Origin: Ammonifex sp.
GTDB lineage: Bacteria > Bacillota > Desulfotomaculia > Desulfotomaculales > Ammonificaceae
DNA: 39,176 bases
NCBI GenBank assembly: GCA_003604985.1
Contig: QZIW01000025.1
Span: 1-39,176 of the forward strand
Direction: 5' to 3'
Shown: positions 26,290 through 34,427 of the stretch, piece after piece
Layout of the letters: every line of letters begins with the position of its first letter
How positions within the stretch are numbered: position 1 is the stretch's first letter
Position numbers and translations under genes: made by a program
The notes under the pieces: generated by a model
What the model saw: only the letters and a program-made list of their open reading frames with translations
Told to the model about the DNA's origin: nothing
The model's database searches: none

Positions 26290-27057
26290 ATCAACAAGGT
26301 CGAAATTTGTGGTGTGAACACAGCCAAGCTTCCGGTTTTGACCGCGGCCCAGATGAGGAAACTCTTCGAGGCGATCGAAAGCGGCGACCAAAACGCCCGG
26401 ACCGAGTTGATAAACGGGAACCTCCGGCTGGTGCTGAGTGTTATCCAGCGCTTTACCAACAGGGGGGAATTCGTGGATGACCTTTTTCAGGTCGGCTGTA
26501 TCGGCTTGATAAAGGCAATCGACAATTTTGACCTGAAGCAGAATGTAAAGTTTTCGACGTACGCGGTGCCGATGATCATCGGCGAGATCCGGCGGTACCT
26601 GCGCGACAACAACGCCATCAGAGTGTCCCGGTCGCTCCGGGACGTGGCCTACAAGGCGCTCCAGGTGCGCGACGCCCTGGCGAGCAAAAACGCGCGGGAG
26701 CCTACGGTGAACGAAATCGCCGATGAACTCAAAGTCCCGCGGGAAGAAGTGGTGCTGGCCCTGGACGCCATCCAGGAGCCGGTATCCCTGTTCGAGCCGA
26801 TTTACCACGACGGCGGCGACCCGATCTTCGTAATGGACCAGATCGGGGACGAACGCAACCAGGACACGAACTGGCTCGAGGTGATCGGTATCCGGGACGC
26901 GCTCAGGAGACTCAGCGACCGGGAAAAGCTGATTCTGACCATGCGGTTTTTCGAAGGCAAGACGCAGATGGAAGTGGCGGAGGAGATAGGGATTTCGCAA
27001 GCGCAGGTCTCGCGCCTCGAGAAGGCGGCGCTCGGCCACATGCGCAAGTTCATGTGA
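26290..27057 (+). CDS. sigG: RNA polymerase sporulation sigma factor SigG
   Basis: Late forespore sigma factor. The sequence is close to Bacillus SigG throughout: NGNLRLVLSVIQRF, DDLFQVGCIGLIKAIDNFDL, KFSTYAVPMIIGEIRRYLRD (region 2), SRSLRDVAYKALQVR, and the helix-turn-helix KTQMEVAEEIGISQAQVSRL in region 4. The first standard start codon in frame is GTG 26314 (about 247 aa). However, the preceding codons spell the conserved SigG beginning NKVEICGVNT, so the protein probably starts upstream near 26,287-26,290, where only GTT and ATC are found. A GGGGGCGGAG motif (26,274-26,283) fits such a start. spoIIR follows after 32 bp. Confidence 0.95.
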   Translation: MNKVEICGVNTAKLPVLTAAQMRKLFEAIESGDQNARTELINGNLRLVLSVIQRFTNRGEFVDDLFQVGCIGLIKAIDNFDLKQNVKFSTYAVPMIIGEIRRYLRDNNAIRVSRSLRDVAYKALQVRDALASKNAREPTVNEIADELKVPREEVVLALDAIQEPVSLFEPIYHDGGDPIFVMDQIGDERNQDTNWLEVIGIRDALRRLSDREKLILTMRFFEGKTQMEVAEEIGISQAQVSRLEKAALGHMRKFM

Positions 27058-27089
27058 TATGGGTAGGGAAGGAAAGGAAATGAAATGAG

Positions 27090-27731
27090 ATGAAACGACG
27101 TTTATTGGGCATAGTTATCGCGGGTCTTATCTGCGGCGGGCTGGCCGCAGGGGCACTCGTCCACGAGCGCGCGGTCGAGTCCTACAATGCCGACAACCTG
27201 ATCCGGCTCCACATCGTACCGAACAGCGATACGGCGGGGGACCAGGTGCTGAAGCACCGCGTCCGCCGGGCGGTCGTCAGGGCGATGGCGCCGGAGTTTA
27301 AGCAGGTTAAAAACGTGCGGGTCGCCCGCAGGCTGGTAGACAACAACCTTTGGCGGATCAAGCAGGCCGCCGCGCAGGAGGTCGCACTTGCCGGTGCGGA
27401 TTACGGCGTCAGCGTCTACCACGGGCGCTTCGACTTTCCCGAACGCACATACGGTGATCTCACCCTGCCGGCCGGGGAGTATGAAGCCGTCCGGGTGGTG
27501 CTGGGTTCGGGCAGGGGGCATAACTGGTGGTGCGTGCTTTTCCCGCCGCTTTGCATGGTGAGCGTAGAGGCGTCCGAGGACAGCGTTGCGGCCCTGGCCA
27601 GAAGCGCGGGCGAGCAGCGGGTGCAATTCCGTTCACGGCTCTGGGAGGTTGCGCGCAGACACCTGGGCCTTCCGCTCGACCAGGTGGTGCAGTCGCCGAA
27701 GGAAGCGCCGAAGAACAAGAAAACGCAATAA
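27090..27731 (+). CDS. spoIIR: Stage II sporulation protein R (SpoIIR)
   Basis: Forespore-made, secreted signal protein that activates the SpoIIGA protease across the septum so that pro-sigma-E is processed. An N-terminal helix (LLGIVIAGLICGGLAAGAL) is followed by DNLIRLHIVPNSDTAGDQ and the typical GRGHNWWCVLFPPLC. The product is 213 aa from ATG 27090, embedded in a purine-rich GGAAA-type repeat that provides the ribosome binding site. It lies 32 bp after sigG with no promoter between, so both would be transcribed by sigma-F. This matches the known timing of spoIIR. A terminator follows at 27,763. Confidence 0.94.
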   Translation: MKRRLLGIVIAGLICGGLAAGALVHERAVESYNADNLIRLHIVPNSDTAGDQVLKHRVRRAVVRAMAPEFKQVKNVRVARRLVDNNLWRIKQAAAQEVALAGADYGVSVYHGRFDFPERTYGDLTLPAGEYEAVRVVLGSGRGHNWWCVLFPPLCMVSVEASEDSVAALARSAGEQRVQFRSRLWEVARRHLGLPLDQVVQSPKEAPKNKKTQ

Positions 27732-27762
27732 AACCGCGGGTCGAGGTCCAGCGGACAACAAG

Positions 27763-27789
27763 CCCGGCTTCCAGCCGGGATTTTGTTTT
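27763..27789 (+). terminator. Rho-independent terminator after spoIIR
   Basis: Stem CCCGGCT with AGCCGGG, 3-base loop, then ATTTTGTTTT. It ends the sigG-spoIIR transcript. Confidence 0.85.
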
Positions 27790-27887
27790 CAGCGGACACC
27801 GTCCGGTTACTGAGCCACGGTACGTAAGGCGTTTGCTTCTAAGATCGGCTGGATGGGCATAGGTTTTTGAAAGGAGGGGACAATCCT

Positions 27888-28154
27888 ATGCTCAAGATCT
27901 CGGAACTCCGGATGCGGGAAGTGATCAATGTTATTGACGGGCGGCGGTTGGGGCTGATAAAAGACATCGACATCGACACAGACAACGGTAAGATTCAAGC
28001 CTTGGTACTGCCCGGACCATCCCGGATACTCGGTTTTTTCGGCAAGGAAGAAGAACTGATCATCCCCTGGGAGAACATAGTCAGAATCGGCATGGACGTC
28101 GTGCTGGTGGAAGCGCACGCGGAAAACTACGCCCGCTATTCTTACCGGCGCTAA
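27888..28154 (+). CDS. ylmC: YlmC/YmxH family PRC-barrel protein
   Basis: Small 88-aa protein with a PRC-barrel-like beta fold. The family opening is KISELRMREVINVIDGRRLG, followed by IDIDTDNGKIQALVLPG and IIPWENIVRIGMDVVLVE. YlmC/YmxH genes are conserved beside sporulation and division genes in Firmicutes; the exact function is not known. ATG 27888 is chosen because GGAGGGG lies just upstream and family members start MLKISEL. Confidence 0.87.
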   Translation: MLKISELRMREVINVIDGRRLGLIKDIDIDTDNGKIQALVLPGPSRILGFFGKEEELIIPWENIVRIGMDVVLVEAHAENYARYSYRR

Positions 28155-28278
28155 CCTCTTTCGACATCCCAATCGACAACCAAAGACAAATTATCTAAGA
28201 GTTTGAATGCGGACGAGCCTGGACTTGCCCGAAGAGAAAGGTTAAATTATTTACCCCTTTTTCCCCCCTTTTTGCCGT

Positions 28279-28308
28279 TTGCCAACCCAAAATATTGTGC
28301 TATAAAAT
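28279..28308 (+). promoter_or_regulatory. Sigma-A-type promoter of nrdR
   Basis: TTGCCA (28,279-28,284), 16 bases, then TATAAA (28,301-28,306). An alternative -10, TAAAAT, follows two bases later. The spacer contains the first NrdR box, so repressor binding would block polymerase. Confidence 0.65.
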
Positions 28309-28332
28309 TGGTTCGAATACTACATTTTGTGT
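28285..28332 (+). promoter_or_regulatory. Tandem NrdR boxes
   Basis: ACCCAAAATATTGTGC (28,285-28,300) and ATACTACATTTTGTGT (28,317-28,332) each match 13 of 16 positions of the NrdR-box consensus ACACWATATATWGTGT. Their starts are 32 bp apart (16-bp linker), the three-turn spacing typical of NrdR operators. They sit over the promoter and start region of nrdR. Confidence 0.75.
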
Positions 28333-28339
28333 GAGGCTT

Positions 28340-28837
28340 ATGCGCTGCCCTTTTTGTGCCTTTGCCGATACCCGCGTCGTGGACACCCGCGCGGCGGACG
28401 AAGGAGCGACCATCAAACGCCGTCGGGAATGCCCTCACTGCGGCAAGCGCTTTACCACCTTCGAGCGCGTTGACGAATTACCCCTGGTGGTCGTCAAGAA
28501 AGACGGGCGCCGGGAGATCTTCAACCGGACTAAGGTGCTGGGAGGGTTGCTAAAGGCCTGCCACAAAAGGCCTGTGAAGCGGGACGACCTCGAGCGGATC
28601 GCGGACGAGGTGGAGCGGGAGTTAAGGAACCGGCTGGAGCCCGAAGTACCCGCTCACGTTATCGGCGAGTCGGTCGTGGACAAGCTGCGCTGGCTTGACG
28701 AGGTGGCGTACGTCCGGTTCGCCAGTGTTTACCGCGAGTTCCGCGACGGTCACGACTTCAAGGCCGAACTGGAAAGGATGTATGGGGACCGCGAGAGGGG
28801 AAAGGGTTTGTTCGAAAAGAGAGAAGAGCAGACGTAG
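28340..28837 (+). CDS. nrdR: Transcriptional repressor NrdR
   Basis: Regulator of ribonucleotide reductase genes that senses ATP/dATP. The N-terminal zinc ribbon is MRCPFC...ECPHCGKRFTTFE and the ATP-cone follows (PLVVVKKDGRREIFNRTKVL). About 165 aa from ATG 28340, where nearly all family members start with MRCPFC. A possible earlier TTG near 28,295 lies inside the promoter. The two NrdR boxes directly upstream indicate autorepression. nrdD follows after 68 bp, so the operon is probably nrdR-nrdD-nrdG. Confidence 0.96.
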   Translation: MRCPFCAFADTRVVDTRAADEGATIKRRRECPHCGKRFTTFERVDELPLVVVKKDGRREIFNRTKVLGGLLKACHKRPVKRDDLERIADEVERELRNRLEPEVPAHVIGESVVDKLRWLDEVAYVRFASVYREFRDGHDFKAELERMYGDRERGKGLFEKREEQT

Positions 28838-28905
28838 CCTTATCCCCGTCCTCGGCGCGAACTGAAAACGAGGACAAAACTGACTGGGAGGAGGTAGGGT
28901 TATAA

Positions 28906-30936
28906 TTGTTTGAGGTTATTAGGAAGCGTGACGGGCGGGAGGTCCCGTTCGATTATTCCAAGATCACCGACGCCATCTTCAAAGCGGCGCTCGCCGTCGG
29001 CGGTGAAGACCGGGAGACGGCGATGCGGCTTACGCTCGAAGTCCTCGGTATGCTCAAGGCAAAGTACAACGGCACGCCTTTCGGGGTCGAAGACGTCCAG
29101 GACCTCGTTGAAAAAGCGCTTATCGAGGCCGGGCACGCCAGAACCGCCAAAGCCTACATCCTTTACCGCAACTGGCGCACCCGGATCAGGGAAGCAAAAA
29201 GCGACCTTATGGACGCGGTGGAGGAGATCCTCGAGGAGACCAGCCGCGAAAACGCCAACGTTTCCAACTCCCCCTCCGCGAAGATGCTTCAGGTCGCAGA
29301 GGCGGCCAGCAAAAAATACTACCTCAGCCGGCTGATCCCCGAAGACTACGCCCAGGCGCACATCAGGGGCGACATCCACATCCACGACCTGGGTTTTTAC
29401 GCGAAAACGCTGAACTGCATCCAGATCCCCCTGGGGAAGCTCCTCGGGGAAGGGTTCAACACCGGGCACGGGTACATCCGGCCGCCCAAAAGGCCGGGTT
29501 CCGCGACCGCCCTGGCCTGCATCATCCTGCAAAGCTCGCAGAACGACATGTTCGGCGGGCAGTCCTTCGGCTTCTTCGACCGCGACATGGCGCCTTACGT
29601 GGAGAACGCCACCGACGACGAGGTTTACCAGTCAATGGAAGCACTGGTATATAATCTCAATAGTATGCATTCTCGGGCTGGAGCTCAAGTACCGTTTTCA
29701 TCGATCAACCTTGGGACGGAGACCGGTGAGGCCGCCCGGAAGGTGACCCGCAACCTGCTCCTCGCCTACGAGGCCGGCCTGGGGCGGAACGAGGCCCCGA
29801 TCTTTCCTAACATCATCTTCAGGGTGAAAAAGGGCGTCAACTTCAACCAGGGTGACCCGAACCACGACCTTTTCCAGCTGGCGGTGCGGGTGGCCGCTAA
29901 AAGGCTGAACCCCACCTTCAGCTTCATGGACGCCAGCTTCAACGCCCCGTACGGCGATCAGGTTTCTTACATGGGCTGCCGTTCGCGGGTAATGGCCAAC
30001 AGGCGGGGCCCTGAGGTGACCGAGGGCCGGGGCAACCTTTCCTTTACCACCATTAACTTGCCCCGCATCGCGATTAAGGCCGAGCGCGACGTAAACAGGT
30101 TTTTCACGCTGCTCGACGCGGTAGCCGAACTCGGGATCAGGCAGCTTTACCACCGCTACGAACTTCAGGCGAAGCTGAAAGTAAAGGACATCCCGTTCGT
30201 CATGGGACAGAGCCTTTACATGGGCGCCGCCGGTCTGAAGCCGGAGCAAAGCGTTGCCGAGGCGATCAAGCACGGTACGCTGTCTTTGGGGTTCATCGGC
30301 CTCGCCGAGGCGCTTGTGGCGCTTTTGGGAAAGCACCACGGTCAGGACGCCGGGGCGCAGGAACTCGGCATCGAGATCGTAAACTGGCTGCGGCGCAAGA
30401 TCGACGAAGCGTGCGATAAGTACGACTTGAATTACACCCTTTTGGCCACACCCGCGGAAGGAACGGCGGGCAGGTTCATAAAGCCGGACAGGAGAGAGTT
30501 CGGGATCGTGCCTGGGGTGAACGATAAGGACTACTACACCAACTCCTTCCACGTGCCGGTGCACTTTCCGATCGAGTGTTTCCGGAAGATAGAGATCGAG
30601 GGACCTTACCACAAGTTCTGCAACGCCGGACACATCAGCTACGTCGAGCTTCCTTCCCCGCCTGTCGAAAACCCGGAAGCGGTGGAGGCCATTGTCAGGT
30701 ACATGGCGGAACAGGACATGGGTTACGTCGGCATAAACTTCCCGGTGGACTTTTGTGAGAGCTGCAGTTTTGCCGGCGTCCTGGGCGACGAGTGTCCGAA
30801 GTGCGGTTCCACCGCCATCAGGAGGGTGCGCCGGATCACCGGGTACCTTTCCACGGTGGACCGCTTCAACGATGCGAAGGTCGCGGAGCTGAAGAGCAGG
30901 TTGGTTCATCTCGGCAGGCCGGGTACGCTGCAGTAA
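28906..30936 (+). CDS. nrdD: Anaerobic ribonucleoside-triphosphate reductase NrdD (class III)
   Basis: Glycyl-radical enzyme that reduces NTPs to dNTPs without oxygen. The N-terminal ATP-cone (EVIRKRDGREVPFDYSKITD) covers residues 1-95, and the large barrel domain has DIHIHDLGFYAKTLNCIQIP and FSSINLGTETG. Near the C-terminus a four-Cys zinc site (CESC...CPKC) precedes RRITGYLS, with the radical Gly at residue 646. The product is 676 aa, which is standard. TTG 28906 is the start, with GGAGG upstream. The activase gene nrdG follows after 86 bp. It signals an anaerobic lifestyle. Confidence 0.97.
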   Translation: MFEVIRKRDGREVPFDYSKITDAIFKAALAVGGEDRETAMRLTLEVLGMLKAKYNGTPFGVEDVQDLVEKALIEAGHARTAKAYILYRNWRTRIREAKSDLMDAVEEILEETSRENANVSNSPSAKMLQVAEAASKKYYLSRLIPEDYAQAHIRGDIHIHDLGFYAKTLNCIQIPLGKLLGEGFNTGHGYIRPPKRPGSATALACIILQSSQNDMFGGQSFGFFDRDMAPYVENATDDEVYQSMEALVYNLNSMHSRAGAQVPFSSINLGTETGEAARKVTRNLLLAYEAGLGRNEAPIFPNIIFRVKKGVNFNQGDPNHDLFQLAVRVAAKRLNPTFSFMDASFNAPYGDQVSYMGCRSRVMANRRGPEVTEGRGNLSFTTINLPRIAIKAERDVNRFFTLLDAVAELGIRQLYHRYELQAKLKVKDIPFVMGQSLYMGAAGLKPEQSVAEAIKHGTLSLGFIGLAEALVALLGKHHGQDAGAQELGIEIVNWLRRKIDEACDKYDLNYTLLATPAEGTAGRFIKPDRREFGIVPGVNDKDYYTNSFHVPVHFPIECFRKIEIEGPYHKFCNAGHISYVELPSPPVENPEAVEAIVRYMAEQDMGYVGINFPVDFCESCSFAGVLGDECPKCGSTAIRRVRRITGYLSTVDRFNDAKVAELKSRLVHLGRPGTLQ

Positions 30937-31022
30937 ATCCGCTGGGCCTTTGCACCAAGTTTCTGTTTGGCGTGCAGGGGCCTTTTTCTTTCGTTAGGGA
31001 ATCAAGCTTTCGGAGGTAGAAA

Positions 31023-31538
31023 GTGAGCGGCTCGGAAAACGAAGTCCGCCTTAGGATTGCCGGAGTTGTGCGAGAAAGCGTTGTCGACGGCCCGGGTTTG
31101 CGGTACGTTATTTTCGCGCAGGGTTGCCCGCACCGCTGCCCCGGCTGCCACAACCCGGAGACGTGGGACCCGGCAGGCGGCTATGATATTTCCTTTCTCG
31201 AAATCATTAACGATATAACGGCCAACCCTTTAGTCTCCGGAGTGACTTTTTCCGGAGGCGAGCCTTTCATGCAGGCGACTTGGTTTGCTATGCTGGGAAT
31301 AGCCTTGAGGCACAAAGGGCTGGATATCGTTACTTATACCGGCTATACCTTTGAGGAACTCCTCGTCATGCCCGACGAGGGAGTAAGAGACCTTTTGGCG
31401 GTAACGGACCTTCTTATCGACGGCCCCTTCCTCCTTGAGGAGCGCGACCTTACCCTTCCCTTCCGCGGGTCGCGAAACCAGCGGATAATCGATGTCCGCG
31501 GTTCCAAAACAGCCCAATCACTCAGTAAAACCCTTTAA
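31023..31538 (+). CDS. nrdG: Anaerobic ribonucleotide reductase activating protein NrdG
   Basis: Radical-SAM activase that installs the glycyl radical on NrdD. The [4Fe-4S] motif CPHRCPGC has Cys at residues 35, 39 and 42, and VTFSGGEPFMQ is the SAM-binding GGE motif. The length of 171 aa is normal for the family. GTG 31023 follows GGAGG at proper spacing. It is the last gene of the nrd group; no strong terminator is seen before the next promoter. Confidence 0.95.
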   Translation: MSGSENEVRLRIAGVVRESVVDGPGLRYVIFAQGCPHRCPGCHNPETWDPAGGYDISFLEIINDITANPLVSGVTFSGGEPFMQATWFAMLGIALRHKGLDIVTYTGYTFEELLVMPDEGVRDLLAVTDLLIDGPFLLEERDLTLPFRGSRNQRIIDVRGSKTAQSLSKTL

Positions 31539-31560
31539 AAAATCCTACTTTGTTTTTTTT

Positions 31561-31594
31561 GAAAGTTGAACACTTTCTCCCGGCGCTGAATAAT
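31561..31594 (+). promoter_or_regulatory. Promoter with palindromic operator candidate ahead of the HTH gene
   Basis: TTGAAC (31,566-31,571), 17 bases, then AATAAT (31,589-31,594) forms a plausible promoter. A perfect inverted repeat, GAAAGT-TGAAC-ACTTTC (31,561-31,577), covers the -35 element and could be the regulator's own binding site. Confidence 0.5.
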
Positions 31595-31646
31595 ATTTTA
31601 GTAATAATTTTGGTTTTTTGGGTTTTACTGCCGGGAGGCTTGACCA

Positions 31647-32330
31647 TTGGCTTTAACGGGACGCCGGAAAACTTTTCTCCAAACGGTGCTCAACATGTAT
31701 CAGGAGGATGGAAGACCCGTACACTATTCCGTGGTGGCCCAGGTTATTGGCGTGAGCCGGTGGACGGCGTACGACATTCTCCGCAGGCTAGAGCGGGACG
31801 GATACCTCGAAGCGGTGTACGAAACGGGCAGGAAGGAGAAAGGACCAGGGCGGACCCAGGTACTGTACCGGCCCAGCACTCAGCTCACTGAGTGCCGGGA
31901 GGCCGAGAAAGGCCGCCCGGCGGAATGGAAGGCGCTGCGGACGCGCCTGCTGGAGCTTTTAAGATATCAAAAGCGGGCCGCGGGAGAAATGATAGCGGAA
32001 CTGGCCCACGAGTTCCCGAAAATCCCGGGACGGCTGGCAAAGAGCGCGACGGACCTTGCGGTGCTGATCAGTCACCTGCACGAAATCGGTGCGCCCGGAC
32101 GCCGGGCTCTGGCGGAAACGGTGGTCCGGGCGAGGCAGCCCGAACACGGCCTGAGCCTTTTCACCGGGGCGGCGGTCGGCAGCCTGCTCCGTACGCGCGG
32201 AGTACTCTCCGGACCGGTAGGGGAGTGCGTGGCGCGTTTGCAAAGCCGGCTTGCAGAGTTGAGCGCGGAAGAGGCACGGTTTCTGGCCGGTTTTGTAAAG
32301 GATGGACTCAGCGGCCAGCTTGATTTTTAG
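31647..32330 (+). CDS. Winged-helix/HTH transcriptional regulator
   Basis: 227-aa protein with an N-terminal winged helix (FLQTVLNMYQEDG, then VAQVIGVSRWTAYDILRRLE and RDGYL). A beta-wing follows (YETGRKEKGPGRTQVLYRPS), rich in basic residues. The C-terminal two thirds are helical, without a recognised ligand-binding fold. TTG 31647 is the start, with GGGAGG upstream. The next gene is a radical-SAM enzyme; the same gene order occurs in related anaerobes as far as I recall, so control of that gene is plausible. What it senses is unknown. Confidence 0.75.
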   Translation: MALTGRRKTFLQTVLNMYQEDGRPVHYSVVAQVIGVSRWTAYDILRRLERDGYLEAVYETGRKEKGPGRTQVLYRPSTQLTECREAEKGRPAEWKALRTRLLELLRYQKRAAGEMIAELAHEFPKIPGRLAKSATDLAVLISHLHEIGAPGRRALAETVVRARQPEHGLSLFTGAAVGSLLRTRGVLSGPVGECVARLQSRLAELSAEEARFLAGFVKDGLSGQLDF

Positions 32331-32424
32331 GCTACGGGGGTGGGAATTCAGTGGGGACAAGATTTGGCACGGGAATTCTTGTTGCAGAAGGTTTTTTAAC
32401 TGAGAGAGCGACGGTAAGGAGGTA

Positions 32425-33819
32425 ATGTATATGTCGAGCGTGTTTCCGAGTTTCGATTACGCCAGGCAGTTCGTTGCGGAACAGGTGATCAGGCAGGTGC
32501 TTGAGTACATCGACCGGGACCCCGAGCAAAACCTCCCTAAAATCTTTAACCTGGCAAAAATACTGGCCGGGAAAAAGCATCACCAGCAGCATGCGGTAAC
32601 GCTGGCGGAAGGTTATGACACAAACCCGGTGGTACGGGCGTACATCAACCGGCTTTTCGAAAGGACGCACCCCAACGTTAAGCGGCGGCTCCTTTACAAC
32701 TGGTTTTTTAACGCGATGATTTTTGGGATACCGCATCAGCAGGAGAATTCGCGGAAGTTGGGCGTTCACATCCCGAACTTCTTTCTAATCGACCCCACCA
32801 GCGACTGCAACCTGCGGTGCGAGGGTTGTTGGGCTGGAATGTACGACAAACACGACACGTTGGACTTTGAAACCCTGGACCGCCTGATGGCCGAGGCGAA
32901 AGAACTGGGTATATACTGGGCGGCGATGTCCGGCGGCGAACCGTTCAAGTACCCGCACCTCATCCGCCTGGCGGCCAAACACCCGGATATGGCGTTCATG
33001 GTGTACACCAACGGCACGCTGATCACGGAAAGGATGGCCGACGCCATCGTGGAAGTCGGTAATGTCTCACCGGCCATAAGTCTGGAAGGTTGGCGGGAGA
33101 GTACCGACGCCCGGCGCGGCCCCGGGGTTTTCGACCGGATCATGAAAGTGATGGACCTTCTGCAGGAACGGGGTGCGATTTTCGGTGTTTCCCTCACGCT
33201 CACCAGGCACAACGTCGAGGAGGTTACCAGCGACGAGTTCATCGATTTTCTCATTGAAAAGGGAGCGGTTTACGGCTGGAGCTTCCACTACATCCCAATA
33301 GGGAGGGACCCGGACCTCGACTTGCTCGTAACGCCGGAACAGCGGGCTTACCTGGCCGAGCGGATTCCTTACATCAGGACGCATAAGCCGATTCAAATCG
33401 CTGATTTCTGGAACGACGGCGAACTCATGCACGGCTGCATAGCAGGCGGGAGGTTTTACTTTCACATCACGGCCAACGGGAACGTTGAGCCCTGCGCTTT
33501 TGTCCACTTTGCGGCCGATAACATCAAAGGGAAGACCCTGCTCGAAGTGCTCAAAAACCCCTTGTTTGCCGCCTACCAGAAGCGGCAGCCGTTCAGTGAC
33601 AATTACCTGCGGCCCTGCCCGATCATTGACGTTCCCGTCGCGTTGAGGGAAATTGTAAAGGAGTCCGGCGCCCGGCCCACTCATCCGGGAGCCGAATCCG
33701 TGCTCACCGGGACGATCGCTTCCCACCTCGACCGGCGTGCCGAGGAATGGCGCAATGTGGCGGACCGTATCTGGGCCGAAAGGCACGGCGTTGAGCGGGA
33801 AGCCGCGCAGTCGCGCTAA
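32425..33819 (+). CDS. Radical SAM protein with SPASM-like C-terminus
   Basis: 464-aa radical-SAM enzyme. The cluster motif CNLRCEGC has Cys 128, 132 and 135, and AMSGGEPF is the SAM-binding segment. The C-terminal part has GCIAGGRFYFHITANGNVEP with a following Cys and later RPCPI, a layout resembling a SPASM-type auxiliary cluster. The first 115 residues form a helical domain of unknown role. The substrate is unknown; SPASM relatives modify peptides or other proteins. ATG 32425, with a GGAGGT upstream. A bidirectional terminator lies after the gene. Confidence 0.85.
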   Translation: MYMSSVFPSFDYARQFVAEQVIRQVLEYIDRDPEQNLPKIFNLAKILAGKKHHQQHAVTLAEGYDTNPVVRAYINRLFERTHPNVKRRLLYNWFFNAMIFGIPHQQENSRKLGVHIPNFFLIDPTSDCNLRCEGCWAGMYDKHDTLDFETLDRLMAEAKELGIYWAAMSGGEPFKYPHLIRLAAKHPDMAFMVYTNGTLITERMADAIVEVGNVSPAISLEGWRESTDARRGPGVFDRIMKVMDLLQERGAIFGVSLTLTRHNVEEVTSDEFIDFLIEKGAVYGWSFHYIPIGRDPDLDLLVTPEQRAYLAERIPYIRTHKPIQIADFWNDGELMHGCIAGGRFYFHITANGNVEPCAFVHFAADNIKGKTLLEVLKNPLFAAYQKRQPFSDNYLRPCPIIDVPVALREIVKESGARPTHPGAESVLTGTIASHLDRRAEEWRNVADRIWAERHGVEREAAQSR

Positions 33820-33852
33820 GGGGCAAAAGGAACTTATCCCTTAAGACTAAAA

Positions 33853-33879
33853 GGAACCCCACCAGGGGTTCCGGTTTTT
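33853..33879. terminator. Bidirectional terminator
   Basis: GGAACCCC and GGGGTTCC arms around ACCA, followed by GGTTTTT on + and by TTTT on the - strand. It serves the radical-SAM gene and the convergent zinc-ribbon gene. Confidence 0.85.
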
Positions 33880-33943
33880 ACTTCGGACAGACTCGGCTGT
33901 AGCCGCTTTGGTTAAAGGCCGGACCCGGCCTCTGCGGTCAGTG

Positions 33944-34153
33944 TCAGGTGGCGCAGCTTGTGGTCGTCTTGCAGGTGGCGCAGGCGGCGCCCTGCCCTCC
34001 CTCAACGCCCCGGGTGGCAAAAAAGGAGATGAGTTTATCGGGTTTGGGTGCTCCGCACGCGGGACAGGAGATGTTTTCTCCGGTTTCGCCCAACGGGCAT
34101 AGTTTCTCAAAACGCTCGCCGCATGACTTGCAGCGGAACTCGTAGATGGGCAT
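33944..34153 (-). CDS. FmdB-family zinc ribbon protein
   Basis: 69-aa protein with the FmdB start MPIYEFRCKSCGERFEKL and CPACG, forming one four-Cys zinc ribbon. The Cys-rich tail (CATCKTTTSCAT) is a common ending in this family. These small proteins are regularly annotated as putative regulators, but no specific role is established. ATG 34153 has GAGGGAG upstream. Convergent with the radical-SAM gene. Confidence 0.88.
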   Translation of the reverse strand: MPIYEFRCKSCGERFEKLCPLGETGENISCPACGAPKPDKLISFFATRGVEGGQGAACATCKTTTSCAT

Positions 34154-34427
34154 ATTTTTATCTCCCTCTGGTTCGTTATCCAGGTATCAAATAAAAGCTT
34201 AAGGAAAACCCACCTGGTTGTCAAGGAAATGAGTTGGATCCGATTTGGTCGTTCGACAGGATTTGCGCCAACGGCAGCGAATAAATTTAGCCTGTAGGGA
34301 TGCAACCACGAATTGGAGGAGTCCCTCAGACGATTAATCGTCGCCACCGGGGATGAAAATAGGGACCCGTAAGCGTCTTACTTAAATGCAGTAGTGTAAC
34401 ATAAACAAAACGCGGTGAGAAGCGAGC
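34154..34427. other. Intergenic region with inverted repeats, no gene seen
   Basis: No reading frame is supported. It has a 14-bp perfect palindrome GACGATTAATCGTC (34,329-34,342), flanked by GTCCC/GGGAC arms. A GTAAG-CGT-CTTAC hairpin is also present near 34,370-34,382. Function unknown; it may be regulatory sequence for the FmdB gene or the RNA downstream. Confidence 0.45.

Noticed and set aside
26203-27039. Open frame of about 280 codons antisense to sigG
   Set aside because: sigG is certain on the + strand and the antisense text has no recognisable domain.
29698-30909. Long open frame of about 400 codons antisense to nrdD
   Set aside because: It mirrors nrdD codon structure, has no family motifs and no ribosome binding site; a G+C-rich shadow.
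34154-34427. Right end of an IS200/IS605-type element
   Set aside because: The hairpins are suggestive, but no tnpA/tnpB text or matching left end is present.
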